Below are positions 10,456 to 22,442 of a stretch of 64,000 bases of DNA, piece after piece. Each line of letters begins with the position of its first letter. Position 1 is the first letter of the stretch. Below the pieces are notes generated by a model, which worked only from the letters and a program-made list of their open reading frames with translations, had not been told where the DNA came from and did no database searches. Where the stretch lies: assembly GCA_007449985.2 (NCBI GenBank), contig VIIQ02000130.1, positions 214,364-278,363 on the forward strand, in the 5' to 3' direction. Both the position numbers and the translations under genes were made by a program. This stretch comes from Desmodesmus armatus (taxonomy: Eukaryota > Chlorophyta > Chlorophyceae > Sphaeropleales > Scenedesmaceae).

Positions 10456-13400
10456 TCAAAGACTGAGCAGCTTGTGCAGGTGCTGCAGCTTGTCTCTGTG
10501 TTCCAGCAGCTGCTGCCGCACCAATGGCTTCCCAAGGATGTTCTGCAGCTGGGACTGCCACATCAGCACCGCAATACCTGGCCCACTGTTAATTGGGTCA
10601 CTACCTGGCCCACTGTGACCTGCGCCACTTCCTGGCTCCAAGACTGCGCCACTACCAGGCCCAATGGCTGAGTCACTACCTGACCCCATGACTGGGTCAC
10701 TACCTGGCCCACTGTGAATTGGGGCAGGTACTGCTGCTGCCTCAGTGGCCATCTTCGCAGTGAGCTTCTCAGCCAGAATGTCTAGTTCCCACTGCTGCAT
10801 CCCGGCCCCTGCCAGTAACACCAGCAGCTCCACACACAGCTGCGCTGCTGTACTGCTGCTGCTGCTGCCGCTGCTGCTGCTGCTGGGGGTGGTGCATCTG
10901 CACATGTGCAGCAGCAGCGGCAGCTGCACCCCTCCAGGGCATATTGCCACTTCCCTCCCCAATGCATCCATCACTCGTACTGCTGCAGCAGCAGGCCCAG
11001 CGTATGCAGCAACTACTGTTGAAACAGCACCGCTGTCAGCACGCGGTGCTGTCACAACACTCGCTACACACCCACCACTACCATCAGCAGCAGCACCGAC
11101 AACACTCATACCGCCCCCAGCGGCAGCAGCAGCAGCAGCACCTACACACTCCCGCCCGCCACCGCCAGCAGCAGCAGCAGCAGCACCAACACCCTCTTGC
11201 CTGCCGTCGCCGCCGCCAGCAGCAGCAGCAGCAGCGATAATCTCACTGCTGCTGCTGTATATTAGTCCTGCAGGGAACTCTTCCTCAAGTGCTACCTGCA
11301 GCTGTGGTGGCACCTCACTCCAGTAATCACTCTGTAGGAAGGCAGCACCCAGGCCATTACCCAGATAGCTGCAGGCACTGACAATAATCTGCCAGGGGGG
11401 TTTGCAGCAGGAACCTGCAGGGCAAAAGGATGCGGGGGGGGGGGGGGGGGGGGTTGCAAGAAAGGTAAGAGCGGCACCTCACTCCAGTGGTGAGTCTGTA
11501 GGAAGGCAGCACCCAGGCCATTACCCAATAGCTGCAGGCACTGACAATAATCTGCCAGGGGGGTTTGCAGCAGGAACCTGCAGGGCAAAAGGATGGGGGG
11601 GGGGGTGCAACAAAGGTAAGAGCGGCACCTCACTCCAGTGGTGAGTCTGTAGGAAGGCAGCACCCAGGCCATTACCCAATAGCTGCAGGCACTGACAATA
11701 ATCTGCCAGGGGGGTTTGCAGCAGGAACCTGCAGGGCAAAAGGATGGGGGGGGGTGCAACAAAGGCAAGAGCGGCACCTCACTCCAGTGGTGAGTCTGTA
11801 GGAAGGCAGCACCCAGGCCATTACCCAATAGCTGCAGGCACTGACAATAATCTGCCAGGGGGTTTGCAGCAGGAACCTGCAGGGTAAATGAGGGGGGGGG
11901 GGGTTGCAAAAAAGGTAAGAGTGGCACCTCACTCCAGTGGTGAGTCTGTAGGAAGGCAGCACCCAGGCCATTACCCAATAGCTGCAGGCACTGACAATAA
12001 TCTGCCAGGGCGGGCTGCAGAGTGCTGCAGGGCAAAAGCGGCGGGGGGGGGGGCAACATCAGGCACATGTGCTAGAAAGCTGGGGTGAAAACATGCCAGG
12101 GGGGTGGGGGTGGGGGGGTGGGGGTGGGGCTGCAGGATCCTGCAGAGCGGGGACAGGGGACGGGGGGGGGGGGGGGGGGGGGGATGCAACAATGATAAGA
12201 GCGGGGAACGACCCCCAGTGGCCACTCTGTAGGAAGGAAGCACCCAGGCCGTTGACTAGGGTGGCACAGACACTGACTACCTGCCAAGGGGGGGCTACAG
12301 CAGGATACTGCAAGGGTTGTTACTTCAAGGCAGGGTCAGGGAAAGGACGGCGGGTGTTGCAGCGAAGGTGGGGCAGGAGACGGCGGGGGGGGGGGGGGGG
12401 GTGTCAATGGGATTGGCATCAGGTGCAAGTGCAAGACAGCAGGGGTGGTAGTAGTCATGGATGCCATCATGCCCACCATCAAAGTGATTGGATTTGAACA
12501 AAGAGCCTGGCACACACCTGATGAAGGGGGCTGCTGCTGCTGCTGCTGCTGCTGCTGTACCAGCACCATACTTTGTGACTGCTGCTGCTGCTGCTGGGCA
12601 TGTGCTGCTGGCAGCAGCTGCAACTGCTGCATTGACACCTGCTGCTCCTGCTGCTGCTGCTCACCGTGCGCCTGCAATTGCATCTGCTGCTGCTGCTGGT
12701 CCTGCTGCTGCTGCTGCTGCAGGTCCTGCTGCTCCAGCTTGATCCGTTTAGCTGGGGACTCATCGCTTGACGGCTGGCATTTGTCTGCAGGTGCTGCTGC
12801 TGCTGCTGCTGGAGGGCTTGCAGCAGCAGCAATACCAGCAGCAGAAGCTGTGCTGGCCGGGCTTTCACATGCTGCAACAGCTGCTGCTGCTGCTGTTGCT
12901 GCTTCTGGAGGACTTGTAGCAGCAGCTGAGGGCTTACAGCAGCAGCAGTAGCAGCAGCCGTCCCGGCTGGGCTATCACACGCTGCAACAGCTGCTGCTGC
13001 TGCTGCTGGTGGTGGTGGTGATTGTGCAGCTGCTGTTGCTGCAGGAAAGGCTGCTGTCATTGCTGCTGATGTAGCAGCAGCAGCAGCTGATGCTCCAACA
13101 TCAGCAGCAGCAGCATCGGACCCCCTGTCATCCATGGGCTGGGTGTCGTCGGGATCTCCTGCTCGTTGGGCCAGGTGTGCTGCTGCAGCAACAGCAACAG
13201 CAGCAGCAGCAGCAACGACAGCAGCAACAACAGCAGCAGGTGTCACCCACACTCTCTGTACAGACACTCTCACACTTTCCTGCAAGCTCTTTGACAGGGA
13301 GTGCTGTGCTCAATGCACACCGCACAGTAGCATAGTACCGGTATGCAAATCCCATTACAGCACAGCACGCACAGCACAAACACTGTCCACTTTTTTTGCC

Positions 13401-16392
13401 TTCTCTGCAGTCCTAACGCCCAACTGCATAAAACACTGATTGCTTGAAGTGTCATGGTCTCACACCCACACCCACCGCTCCAAGACAGCATGTGCTGCGG
13501 GCTTTCTCTGCTGCCCAGTCGCCCAGCTGCACAAAACACTGTTCACATGAAGAACAAACATGTTCATGGTCTCACACCCACACCCACCTCTCCAAGACAG
13601 CATGTGCTGTCGTGCCTTCTCTGCCGTCCTGTCGCCCAGCTGCATAAAGGCCTCGCCAGCTGGGGGCGACAACCCTGGATACCTCAGCTGCTGCTTGATG
13701 TACCCTGAGACAACCAACAAACAGCATCGGCAGCAGCAGCAGCAGCAATGGGCAAGGAGTCAGGGGCATCTGTAGACCCAAAATGAGCAATACAAGTTGG
13801 GCTTGTGCAGCTCACTTCGCATCAACCGGCTGCTCGCACTGCAGTGCAGCTTGCAATGCCAGGCTCCCCCCCCCCCCGCCCCCAAATCTGAGTGAGTAGC
13901 CACAACACACAGCATGGAAGGAGAGGTCTTCAGGCCAGCACTACAGGCCTGCTGGGGAACGGGTACACGGCTCAGAGACCCAGAGTCACTTGCTATGTGG
14001 AGTAGCAACACAACAACACGTGGACAACACCACATAAAGGTCACCTCCTGGGAAGCAAGAATATTAGGCTTACCCGTGCCTGTGAGCCTCTCCACCACTA
14101 GGTGTGCGTGTGATTGCCGGCCGCTGTGCTGCAGCTGCAGGCGAGCCACCTGAACCAGGCGCAACATATCCTGCACTGTCACTCGCGCGTCTGTGTGCTG
14201 ACCCCCACTCCACATCATGCCGCCTGCACAGAAAAGAGGGGGTCCGTTTTTTTTTGGTAAAAATACATGAGCACTGTGGGTCTTGAGCATCCTGTGTGAT
14301 TGTGTGTCTGTAGGTGCAGCATGTCTTGCACCGCCGCACACGTGTCATTGTGCTGTCCACCACTACACATCATGCCGCCTGCAGGGGAAACATGGGAGGA
14401 GGGGGGCTGTGCGTGTGAAGTCTGAACCCTGTCTCTAACTCAAGGTCTCACCTGACAGCTGCACACCCCTGTGGCTGTTGAATGCCAGGAAGTTCTTCCC
14501 TGCCTTGTTGAAAAAGCGCAATTGGGAGGGCTTGAAGCACAGACCTTCCAGACTGAAGCCAACGGGTGCCCTGCAGACACAGCCAAAGTGGAGCAATAAT
14601 CACCAGCCTGATAGGCAGCACACACAGGACCTGGGCATCTTGCAAGCTTTTCATCCATCTCCTCGCTTTGCAATAGAATGCATCTCCCCCTCCCCACCAA
14701 CCACAACCATCACTGCCTACCCCCGCCCCCCGCCTTCCTCAAGCAGAGCCTTGCATGCTGGTGCGCACCACCCCACCTGAAGCCCTCCAGGCTGGCCCCA
14801 TCCACACATGCGTTTTTAACCACCACCACCACCACCACTACCCGCTTAGGCCCCCACCATCATGCCCCCCCCCCCCCCCCCCCCCCTCCGGGACCCCCCA
14901 CCCCCCGAGCCAGGGGCACCCTGCCCTGCCCACCTGAGTCCCTTCAAGCTCCTTGTGTCCCCAACCACACACGCAACTGTCAACACCACCACCACTGCTG
15001 CTCCCCACCCTCCACCCTACCCCCCACCCGCCCTGCTCTGCCCACCTGAATCCCTCTAGGCTGTCGGGGTGTACCGCAAAGAACAGGTCAGCCCAGGCCA
15101 TCATCACACCCTGACCAGTGCCACCCAGCACAGGCAGTACATTGATGTACACACGCTGATCACCACGGTGCTGCACAGACAAAAAAAGTACAGTGCAGTA
15201 CAGCACAGCGCATTTCAGTACAGTTCGCTGAACGTACACACGCTGCTCACCACGGTGCTGCAAAGGAACAAGTTCAGACGTGCGCATCATTCCCTCACAC
15301 CTTTTATCCTTCCTCCACCCCCCCCCCCCTTCTTGATGTCCCTCTTTCTCTTCTCCTCAACACCCCCCTCCCCCCCCCCCTAACTCACGTCATGTGACAC
15401 GCCCAGCAGCGGCACCTTCCTCACTCTCTTGAACACCCGTGCATCATCGATCGCAGTGAACCCTTCGACTCCCTCCCTGAAGCCGTACACCTCAGAACCA
15501 TCCAGGGCCAACTCCAAATGGTCATATGTCACACCAGCAAGTGTGATTGTTGACCCAGCAAGCCCTGACAAATCGGCAATAAGTGCCAGGTCATCTTTGC
15601 CACTGAAATCTGCATAGCCTTGGCCCCACTTGAGCAGAATGCGCCCCGCAATGCCGGCCTGAGTGTGTGCGTGGGGGGGGGGGGGGGCAGGGCAGGGGTA
15701 GCAGGAAGGGACACAGGTGGTCACATATGTCACACCAGCAAGTGTGAATGTTGACTCAGCAAGCCCTGACAAATCGGCAATAAGTGCAAGGTCATCTTTC
15801 CCACTGAAGTCGGCATAGCCTTGGCCGCACTTTGACAGAATGCGCCAGGCGATGCCGGCCTGAGAGGGATTGTGTGTGTGTGTGTGTGGGGGGGGGGGGG
15901 GGAGGGACACAGGTGGTGTTATGTCACACCAGCAAGTGTGTTGCCCTAGTGAGCCCTGACAAATCGGCAATGAGTGCGAGGTCGTCTTTCCCACTGAAAT
16001 CTGCATAGCCTTGGCCGCACTTGAATAATATGCGCCCCGCAATGCTGGCCTGAAAGTATGTGTGTAGACAGAGAACGTGCAGCATCACTAGTGTTGATGA
16101 GCATTGACTTTGCACAATCTGCAGTCAGACAAAGCTGCAACCCGACCCACTGATTGGGGACATGCTTAGGTCTGAAGTCACAGGCAAGCCGTATTGTGCT
16201 GTGCTTGGGCAATGTTTGAATTGCTACCTACTGCTATGTGTAATATTGATTCGCTGCTGCTGTTTGTGCTGCAGATGTTCATTTTGGGGACGCGGCACTC
16301 ACATATTGCTCCAGCTGCTGGCAGTTGAGTTTCGCCAAGGGCAGTTGCAGCAGTCGTGTTTCTGCTGGCTCTAGTGCGCAGTCTTCTGACAT
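10456..16392 (-). CDS. Unrecognised Ala/Gln-rich, probably nuclear protein
   Basis: The first exons fit well: 16303-16392 (starts MSEDCALEPAETR), 15389-15658, 15046-15170, 14452-14570, 14074-14223, 13588-13704, all GT-AG with agreeing phases. Together they encode about 290 residues of ordinary sequence (for example VFKRVRKVPLLGVSHD, GLCFKPSQLRFFNKAGKNF) that I do not recognise. Downstream exons are low complexity: an Ala-rich exon about 12785-13285, a Gln-rich exon starting at 12784, and a final exon from about 11390 to 10456 with poly-Ala, poly-Ser and Gly/Ser/Pro stretches. The Gln-rich exon contains SPAKRIKLEQQ, similar to a monopartite c-Myc-type nuclear localisation signal. A transcription or Mediator-type co-regulator would fit but is not shown. 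Exact 3' splicing is uncertain because several exons exist in multiple copies. Confidence 0.6.
11304..12290 (-). repeat. Exon-copy array, about 150-bp unit, five copies plus one diverged
   Basis: The unit (marker TAGGAAGGCAGCACCCAGGC) begins at 11335, 11499, 11650, 11799 and 11949, with a diverged copy at 12230. Each unit contains a GT-AG-like exon segment followed by a G-run of 9-20. In the transcript the last copy encodes YLGNGLGAAFLQSDYWSEVP and reads into the final exon. The four inner copies lack one base (AATAGC instead of AGATAGC on the + strand), so they are out of frame with it. Confidence 0.9.
12162..12183. repeat. G22 homopolymer
   Basis: An uninterrupted G-run between the diverged copy and the inner copies of the 150-bp exon array; intronic on the minus-strand model. 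Confidence 0.9.
13390..13704 (-). repeat. Triplicated exon segment (QLGDRTAEKA)
   Basis: Three copies of the same coding segment: 13588-13704 (FMQLGDRTAEKARQHML, phase-consistent exon), about 13475-13535 (FVQLGDWAAEKA) and about 13385-13437 (FMQLGVRTAEKA). The last two are truncated at the 5' side and could be decayed or alternative exons. Confidence 0.85.
14074..14380 (-). repeat. Duplicated exon start (GGMMWSGGQH)
   Basis: The full exon 14074-14223 begins GGMMWSGGQHTDARVTVQDM. A truncated copy with its own acceptor at about 14285-14377 encodes GGMMCSGGQHNDTCAAVQDM and then diverges. Both follow CTGCAG/GTGCAG acceptors. Confidence 0.85.
15389..16048 (-). repeat. Triplicated second exon (GQGYADFSGKDDLALIADLS)
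   Basis: Three copies with acceptors: about 15940-16048, 15735-15862 and 15389-15658. All encode GQGYADFSGKDDLALIADLS. Only the third continues through a full 90-codon exon to a GTGAGT donor; the first runs into a stop soon after, and the second diverges after GVTY. The copies are separated by CA/GT and G-runs (15677-15687, 15887-15901). Confidence 0.9.
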
Positions 16393-16680
16393 GTTCAATA
16401 TCTTGTCGGTCTGCTCCAGTTGCGAGTGCAGATGAGGGGAGGCAGAATGCAATGCAAGGAGCTTAGAGTGCTTGGATCAGTGCTGTTGTCAAGCAGAGAC
16501 TGCTTGCCACACTTCGTGTCACGAGAGGTCACGCTGATCTCACACAGGCAATGAAACACTTTGTGATAGGAATTTGGCCTGTTGAGCCGTTGGACACTAT
16601 TCAAAAATGACTGATGACGTCGTGAAAGTACGATGCATTCCACCGCACATGTGCAGACAACACTAAAAGAAAGTTGGATA
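16393..16680. promoter_or_regulatory. Possible shared upstream region of divergent genes
   Basis: This lies between the minus-strand start at 16392 and the first plausible plus-strand open frame (from about 16681). If that frame is the 5' end of the symporter gene, under 300 bp would serve two promoters. No TATA or other element could be assigned. Confidence 0.3.
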
Positions 16681-17068
16681 TGTTTATTCGGCGTGCACTC
16701 GCACAGCCTGATCAACCAGGCCAGATACATTTCAACATCGGAAAGCAGATCACTCGGGAGCAGTCCTTGTCCTGTGGCAACGCCAGCGTTGCTGCCATGT
16801 TGTTCCCGTGGTTCAACGAAAAGCGGAGGTCTTCAGTAATCAAACCATGTCAAGTCCTGGTACTTCCTGGGCTCCATGGCCGTCCTGGCTGCTGCTGTTG
16901 TGGTCATGGCAGCATTGAAGGTCGATCTGCAATGGTACGCAAGCATGAGGGAGAACCTCCGCGTGTTTGTAGAAGCTACATACGTTTACAAAGCAGCGAA
17001 GGTTCCGCATATGGCAGATGTGCTCACAAATGCAAGCATGGGCATCTATCCACAAATGTGGTCAGAAA
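16681..17068 (+). CDS. Possible 5' exon(s) with one membrane segment, unrecognised
   Basis: An open segment from about 16855 encodes SWYFLGSMAVLAAAVVVMAA, a good hydrophobic helix, followed by about 50 charged and mixed residues ending near NASMGIYPQM. A separate frame at 16681-16810 (MFIRRALAQPDQPG) may be an upstream exon. Splice sites are weak and the frames do not join cleanly to the symporter exon at 17180, so this could be the symporter N-terminus or a small separate gene. No homology is recognised. Confidence 0.3.
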
Positions 17069-17179
17069 GTGCTCTGTGCTGGGGCCCTCCCCACTCCTGC
17101 AGCAGTTGCTGATTCACCGCATCTGCTGCATAAATGCCGCCTCTCTATGCTGTCCCCTGTCTGTCAAACCCCCCTGTAG

Positions 17180-20100
17180 GTTCTGGATGGTCCTCTTTGC
17201 TTTTGTGACAGTCCCATTCGCCCCTGGTGTGCTGACCCCGTCGGATATTTCCGAGGCGGCTTCGTTTCTGACACCAGCAAAGACGCTTCAAACTGGATCG
17301 TGCTCTCCAGTTCCGCATTCGTCAGCTGGATTTTCGCAAAGGGAATCCTGAACACCTCAACCCTGGGCGCAAGCTTTGGTGTGGTGGGAGGTCTGGCCTA
17401 TGCTGCATGGTTTGTGGCTTTCTTTTCGGTCGCATTTGTGGCTTATTTCATGCGAACACGGCATGGCTATCGGTCCCTACCTGAAGCTATTCATGCAAGA
17501 TACGGCGGCTTTGCGGCGCTGGCATTTGGTTTGGCAGTGGCGTACAGGTGGATGTTGGGGCAACTGGGCTGTGTGTGTGTGTGGGGGGGGGGGGGGGAGA
17601 AGAGTCGGAGGGATGGGTACCTAGTCGCTTGAGGCTGTTCATGCAAGATTTGGCGGCTTTGCAGCGCTGACATTTGGTCTGGCGGTGGCCTACAGATGGG
17701 TGTGGGGGCCAACGCGCGGGGGGGGGGGGGAGAGGGGGGGGATGGGTAACCAGCTACCTGGGCCCGTTCCTGCAAGATTTGGCGATATTGCGGCCATGGC
17801 TTTTGGTTTGGCAGTTGCGTACAGGTAGGCGGGGGGGGGGGGGGGGACCTCGGGGGGGGGGGCATGGGGAGGCAGTGCGGGCGCCGGGGGGGGCAGGGGC
17901 GGGGGCAACACGGGGGGGGGGGGGGGGGTATGCAGCAGAGGAAGGGAAGAGGGGCATTGCGCAAGATATGGCGATTTTGCGGCGCTGGCATTCGGTCTGG
18001 CAGTTGTGCACAGGTGGGCACGGGGCATGGGACACATCCAATATGTGTGTGCGGGGCTTCTTGAGGAGGGGACGGTTGGTGGTGCACCAATGTGTGTTGT
18101 TGACGGGGGCTTCTGATGTGGGGGTTTAGGGGGCTGTGGGGCAAGCAGGTTATCCTCTGGCTGGGTGGGGAGGGCAGCTGCCTTCGGTAGCAGCTGCCTT
18201 TGGTCTTGAAACCAGCCACAGCAGGTGCATTCTGGAATGGAGGGCGCCTTTGTCGTGTGGTTGGACGGGAGGAGGCTGAACCTGCATCCTGTAGCGATGC
18301 TGACTTGTGTCTGCTTGCTGTGGAGTTTTAGGGAACGATGCTGCATTTGTGGCTGTGCCTTGCAGGTTGGAGCAGGAGGTGTGGAGCAACAGTCTTGTGG
18401 TGGCCTCCTTCTACGGCCCAGTGCACAGCACCACTAACATGTGCCCTACTAGATTAGTCTGACAATAAAATAAGTATTGAATAGTTTGATTGTGTGTGTA
18501 CTGCAGGTTGGAGCAGGAGGTGTGGAGCAACAGCTTGGTGGTGGCCTCTTTCTATGGCCCTGTGCACAGCACCAACTGGTGGTTAGCCGCCATTGTGTCT
18601 ACTGCCATCCCTGCTTTCTACTGCTTCACTGGGGGGATGAGGGCGTCACTCTTCACTGATGTCTTCCAGGTGTGAGGGATGGGGGGGGGGGGGGAGAGGG
18701 AGGGGGCTGAGGGGGGGGGTCGGTTTTGGGGGGGGGGGGTGGTAGCCAGGTCAAGGCGCCAGGGGGTGGGTGGGGAGCAGGAGGTGTGGAGCAACAACCT
18801 TAAGGTTGCCTCTTCTATGGCCCTGTGCACAGCACCAACTGGTGGTTGCCCGCCATTGTGTCTACGGCTATTTTAGCGTTCTACTGCTTCACTGGGGGAA
18901 TGAGGGCGCCACTCTTCACTGACGTCTTCCAGGTGTGAGGGAGGGGCCGGCGGGAGTTGTAATTTTTGGGGGGGGGGGGCGGTGACTGGAGGGGAGGGGT
19001 CCTTAGGGGGGGGGGGCAGCAGGTCAAGGCGCCAGAGGGGGGGGGCTGTGGGGTATCTGTGTGGAGGTCAGCCACCACTGTGTGTCTATGTCTACAGCCT
19101 TTGCCGCACTTTACTGCTTCACCGGGGGGATCAGGGCGTCACTCTCCACTGACGTCTTCCAGGTGTGTCTTGGTGAAAAGAGCCCTTCCATCTGGGTTTG
19201 GGCGTATGTTATCTGGGGGGGGGGGGTCCATGGTCGATTGGTACTGTGCACTGTGCTCTGTGCTCTGTTTGGTACTGTGCATTATACACTGTGTTGCCGG
19301 ATGTCAACATTGTGGAAGAATGTACAGCAAGTATCTGCTTTTGTCTGCATACAGACAGCACAGTAGCACATTTTGGCTCACCACATCACCCCCCCCCCCT
19401 GTTCGCTCTCAACGACAGGCTTTGATCAAGGTTGTGTTCCTCGTGGCCGTGCTAGCCTGTGTTGTGCATTACAGACAGTGGCATATGCCAGACATTGTGG
19501 ACCAAGGTGTAGCAATGGCCTGCTTTATGTGCAGCAGCAACCCTTGGCTCGCAACATCACCATCACCCCCCCCCACACACACACACCGTGACACCCACTC
19601 CTTCCCCCCGCGCCATCCGCTTGCCCCCCCCCCCCCCCCCCCGCCCCCGGGCCCTTGTTCTCTCTCAACCGCAGGCCATGATCAAGGTGTGTTCCTTGTG
19701 CTGTGATAGCTGTGGTGGGCAGCAAGGCACCTACAGCATTCCACAGCTTCAACAAAGCAGGTACGCACACGGTGGGAATTAGGTACCTTGGTGCTTTAGC
19801 CATGTTGTTCAGAGGTGGACAAACGAGAATCCAGAGAACCAGGCAGCAGGCGTGTAGTGTACTTTGTGTTTTTTTGTGGTGTGGGGGGGGGGGGGGGGGC
19901 TTACAGACAACTAGTTTTGCCCCACACAAGGTTCATCAGGTTTGTGGTGGGCAGCAAGGCACCAACAGCATTCCACAGCTTCAACAAAGCAGGTACGCAC
20001 ACTGTGGGGGCGAGTTGTCTTTGTGCTTGTTTTGTTGGCCATGTTGTAAAGACACGAGTCTGTCAGCATCTTGCTCCATCTTCGATGACTTGCCAGTGTC

Positions 20101-22397
20101 TATGTTTTTGATAGTAACAGCACCACCATGACTGCCTTGCACCACGCAATGCCACCACTGAACTATTCGTTACTGCTGCTGCTGCCATTATGTGTAGGCT
20201 CTTGCAGCCTACCCCCCAGCAGCCCTGCTCTGCAGACAAAGCCGGCCTGTGTGTTGCTCAACCCCCAGGCCCTCACGGCCACAGGCAACCTCACCTGCCC
20301 TGACAAGGCTGTGGCTACATTCACTGCAGCCAGCTGCAATACACAGGTGCGTATGTGTGTTCAACACAAGAGTTGCATTGTGTGTGTGGGGGAGGGGGGT
20401 TTTCGGGGCGGAGGAGTCACAAGTGGGTGGGGGGAGGGGGGGTCCGGGGTGAGTGGTGGTGGTGGTGGTGTGTGGTGTGTGTGGGGGGGGGGGGGCACAA
20501 GGGGGTGGGGGGGGGGGAGGGTCCGTGGGGAGCGAGGGGGGAAGGGGGGAAGGCACAAGGACGGGGGGTGGGGAGCGGGGGGGGGGGGGGGGGGGGTAGG
20601 CGGTGTTTCGCTCAACCCCAGGCCCTCACAGCCACAGGCAACCTCACCTGCCCTGACAAGGCCGTGGCTACATTCACTGCAGCTAGCTGCAACTACACAG
20701 GTGCGGTTGTGTGTGAGTGGGGGGGGGGGGGGGGGGGGTGGGGTGAGGGGGGGGGGGGGGTGAGTGAGGAGTGGTGTTTGGGGGGGGGGGTCTTACAAGT
20801 TTGGGGGGGGGGGGGGGGGGTCGCTCAACCCTCAGGCCCTCACAGCCACAGGCAACCTCACCTGCCCTGCAAGGGGGGGGGCTTGTCCTGCTGGTGGCTC
20901 CTGGTCAAAACTGAACAAACCCAAGTTCTTCTCCACTTGTGTACCAGTGCACTCCCCGCTCGCCCCTGACCGACTTTCTGTGCCCTCCATGCCCTGTTTC
21001 TTGATCTTCTTGCAGCCATTACAAGCCAGGAAATCTGTGCCGCTGCTGCCGACACTTGGTCCCCCCCCGCCTGCAAGGTGGCCCAGGCTCCCCCCTGTGC
21101 TGCGCTGGAGGCTCCTGGTCACTTTGCAACCCTGTGATTTCTTCCAATCCCCGTTCACCCCCCAACCCCCCCCCCCACCCCCCCCACTGTCTTTCTGTGA
21201 CTCTGCAGCCATCACAAGCAAAGACATTTGTGCCGCTGCCGCTGGCACCTGGTCTCCACCAGCCTGCAAGGTGTCCCAGGCTCCCCCCTGTGCTGCTGCT
21301 GGTGGCCCCCCCCCTCCCCAAACAAAACCTTCTTTTGCCTATTCTGTGCTCACATTCTGCTTTTTTGTGCTCCTTTTCCTGCCTCCTGTCGTGTGATGCA
21401 GCCATCACTAGCAGAGAGATCTGTGCTGCGGCTGTGGGTACCTGGTACCCACCAGCGTGCAAGGTGGCCCAGGCTCCTCCCTGTGCTGCTGCTGGGGGCT
21501 CCCCCCCCCCCCCCCCCCACACACACTTCTCTTTCCTGCTCCCCGCTCACCCCCTGCTGTCTTTGTGTGCTCTCCCCCCTTCTCCCCCCCCCATGTTATG
21601 CTGTCATGCAGCCATCACAAGCAAAGAATCTGTGCTGCAGCTGCTGGCACCTGGTCCCCACCAGCTTGCAAGGTGTCCCAGGCTCCCGTCTGTGCTGCTG
21701 CTGGTGGCCCCCCCCCCCCCCCAAAACACCTCCTTTTCCCTACTCTGCGCTCACATTTTGCTTTTTTGTGCTCCTTTTTCATGTTTCCTGTCGTGTCATG
21801 CAGCCATTACAAGCAAAGACATCTGTGCTGCTGCTGCGGGCACCTGGTCCCCACCAGCCTGCAAGGTGTCCAGGCTCCCCCCTGTGCTGCTGCTGGTGGC
21901 TCCCCCCTCCACACGTGTCTTTTGTGTGGTTCTCACTCCTTGTTCCCCCTTTCTGTTCATTTTCTTGCAGCCATCACAAGCAAAGACATATGTGCTGCGG
22001 CTGCGGGTACGTGGTCAACCCCTCCTGCAAGGTGGCCCAGGCACCCCCCTGTGCTGCTGCTGGTGGCTCATGGTCCCCCCGTGGCATGTGGACGCTGGAG
22101 GGAGGCATGGACATGTTGGTGGTGGGGCTGCTGCAGGGGGCACTCAGCTACCCCTTCTTTGACCCAGTGCTTACAGGTGGGCAGGTGCTGGGGGGGGGGG
22201 GGGGGACATGCGTCAATGAGTTGTGTGTTATAATTAGCACAGTGATCACTTGTGTGTGTTTGGGAGGGGGACACGCATCAATGGCTTGTGTGTCTGCGTG
22301 TGTGTGTGTGTGGGGGGGGGGGGCACTCAGCTACCCCTCCTTCGATTCTGTGTTGATAGGTGGGTGGGGGTTGGGGGTTGTGCAGTTTTGGTTGGGG

Positions 22398-22442
<45 letters not shown>

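Noticed and set aside
10745..11326. 193-codon plus-strand open frame
   Set aside because: It is the antisense shadow of the Ala/Ser-rich last exon of the minus-strand gene; poly-Ala and poly-Ser codons read well in both directions.
20355..20969. Gly-rich and Pro-rich open frames in the symporter introns
   Set aside because: They are direct translations of G-runs; the supported exons are the short loop-cassette copies only.
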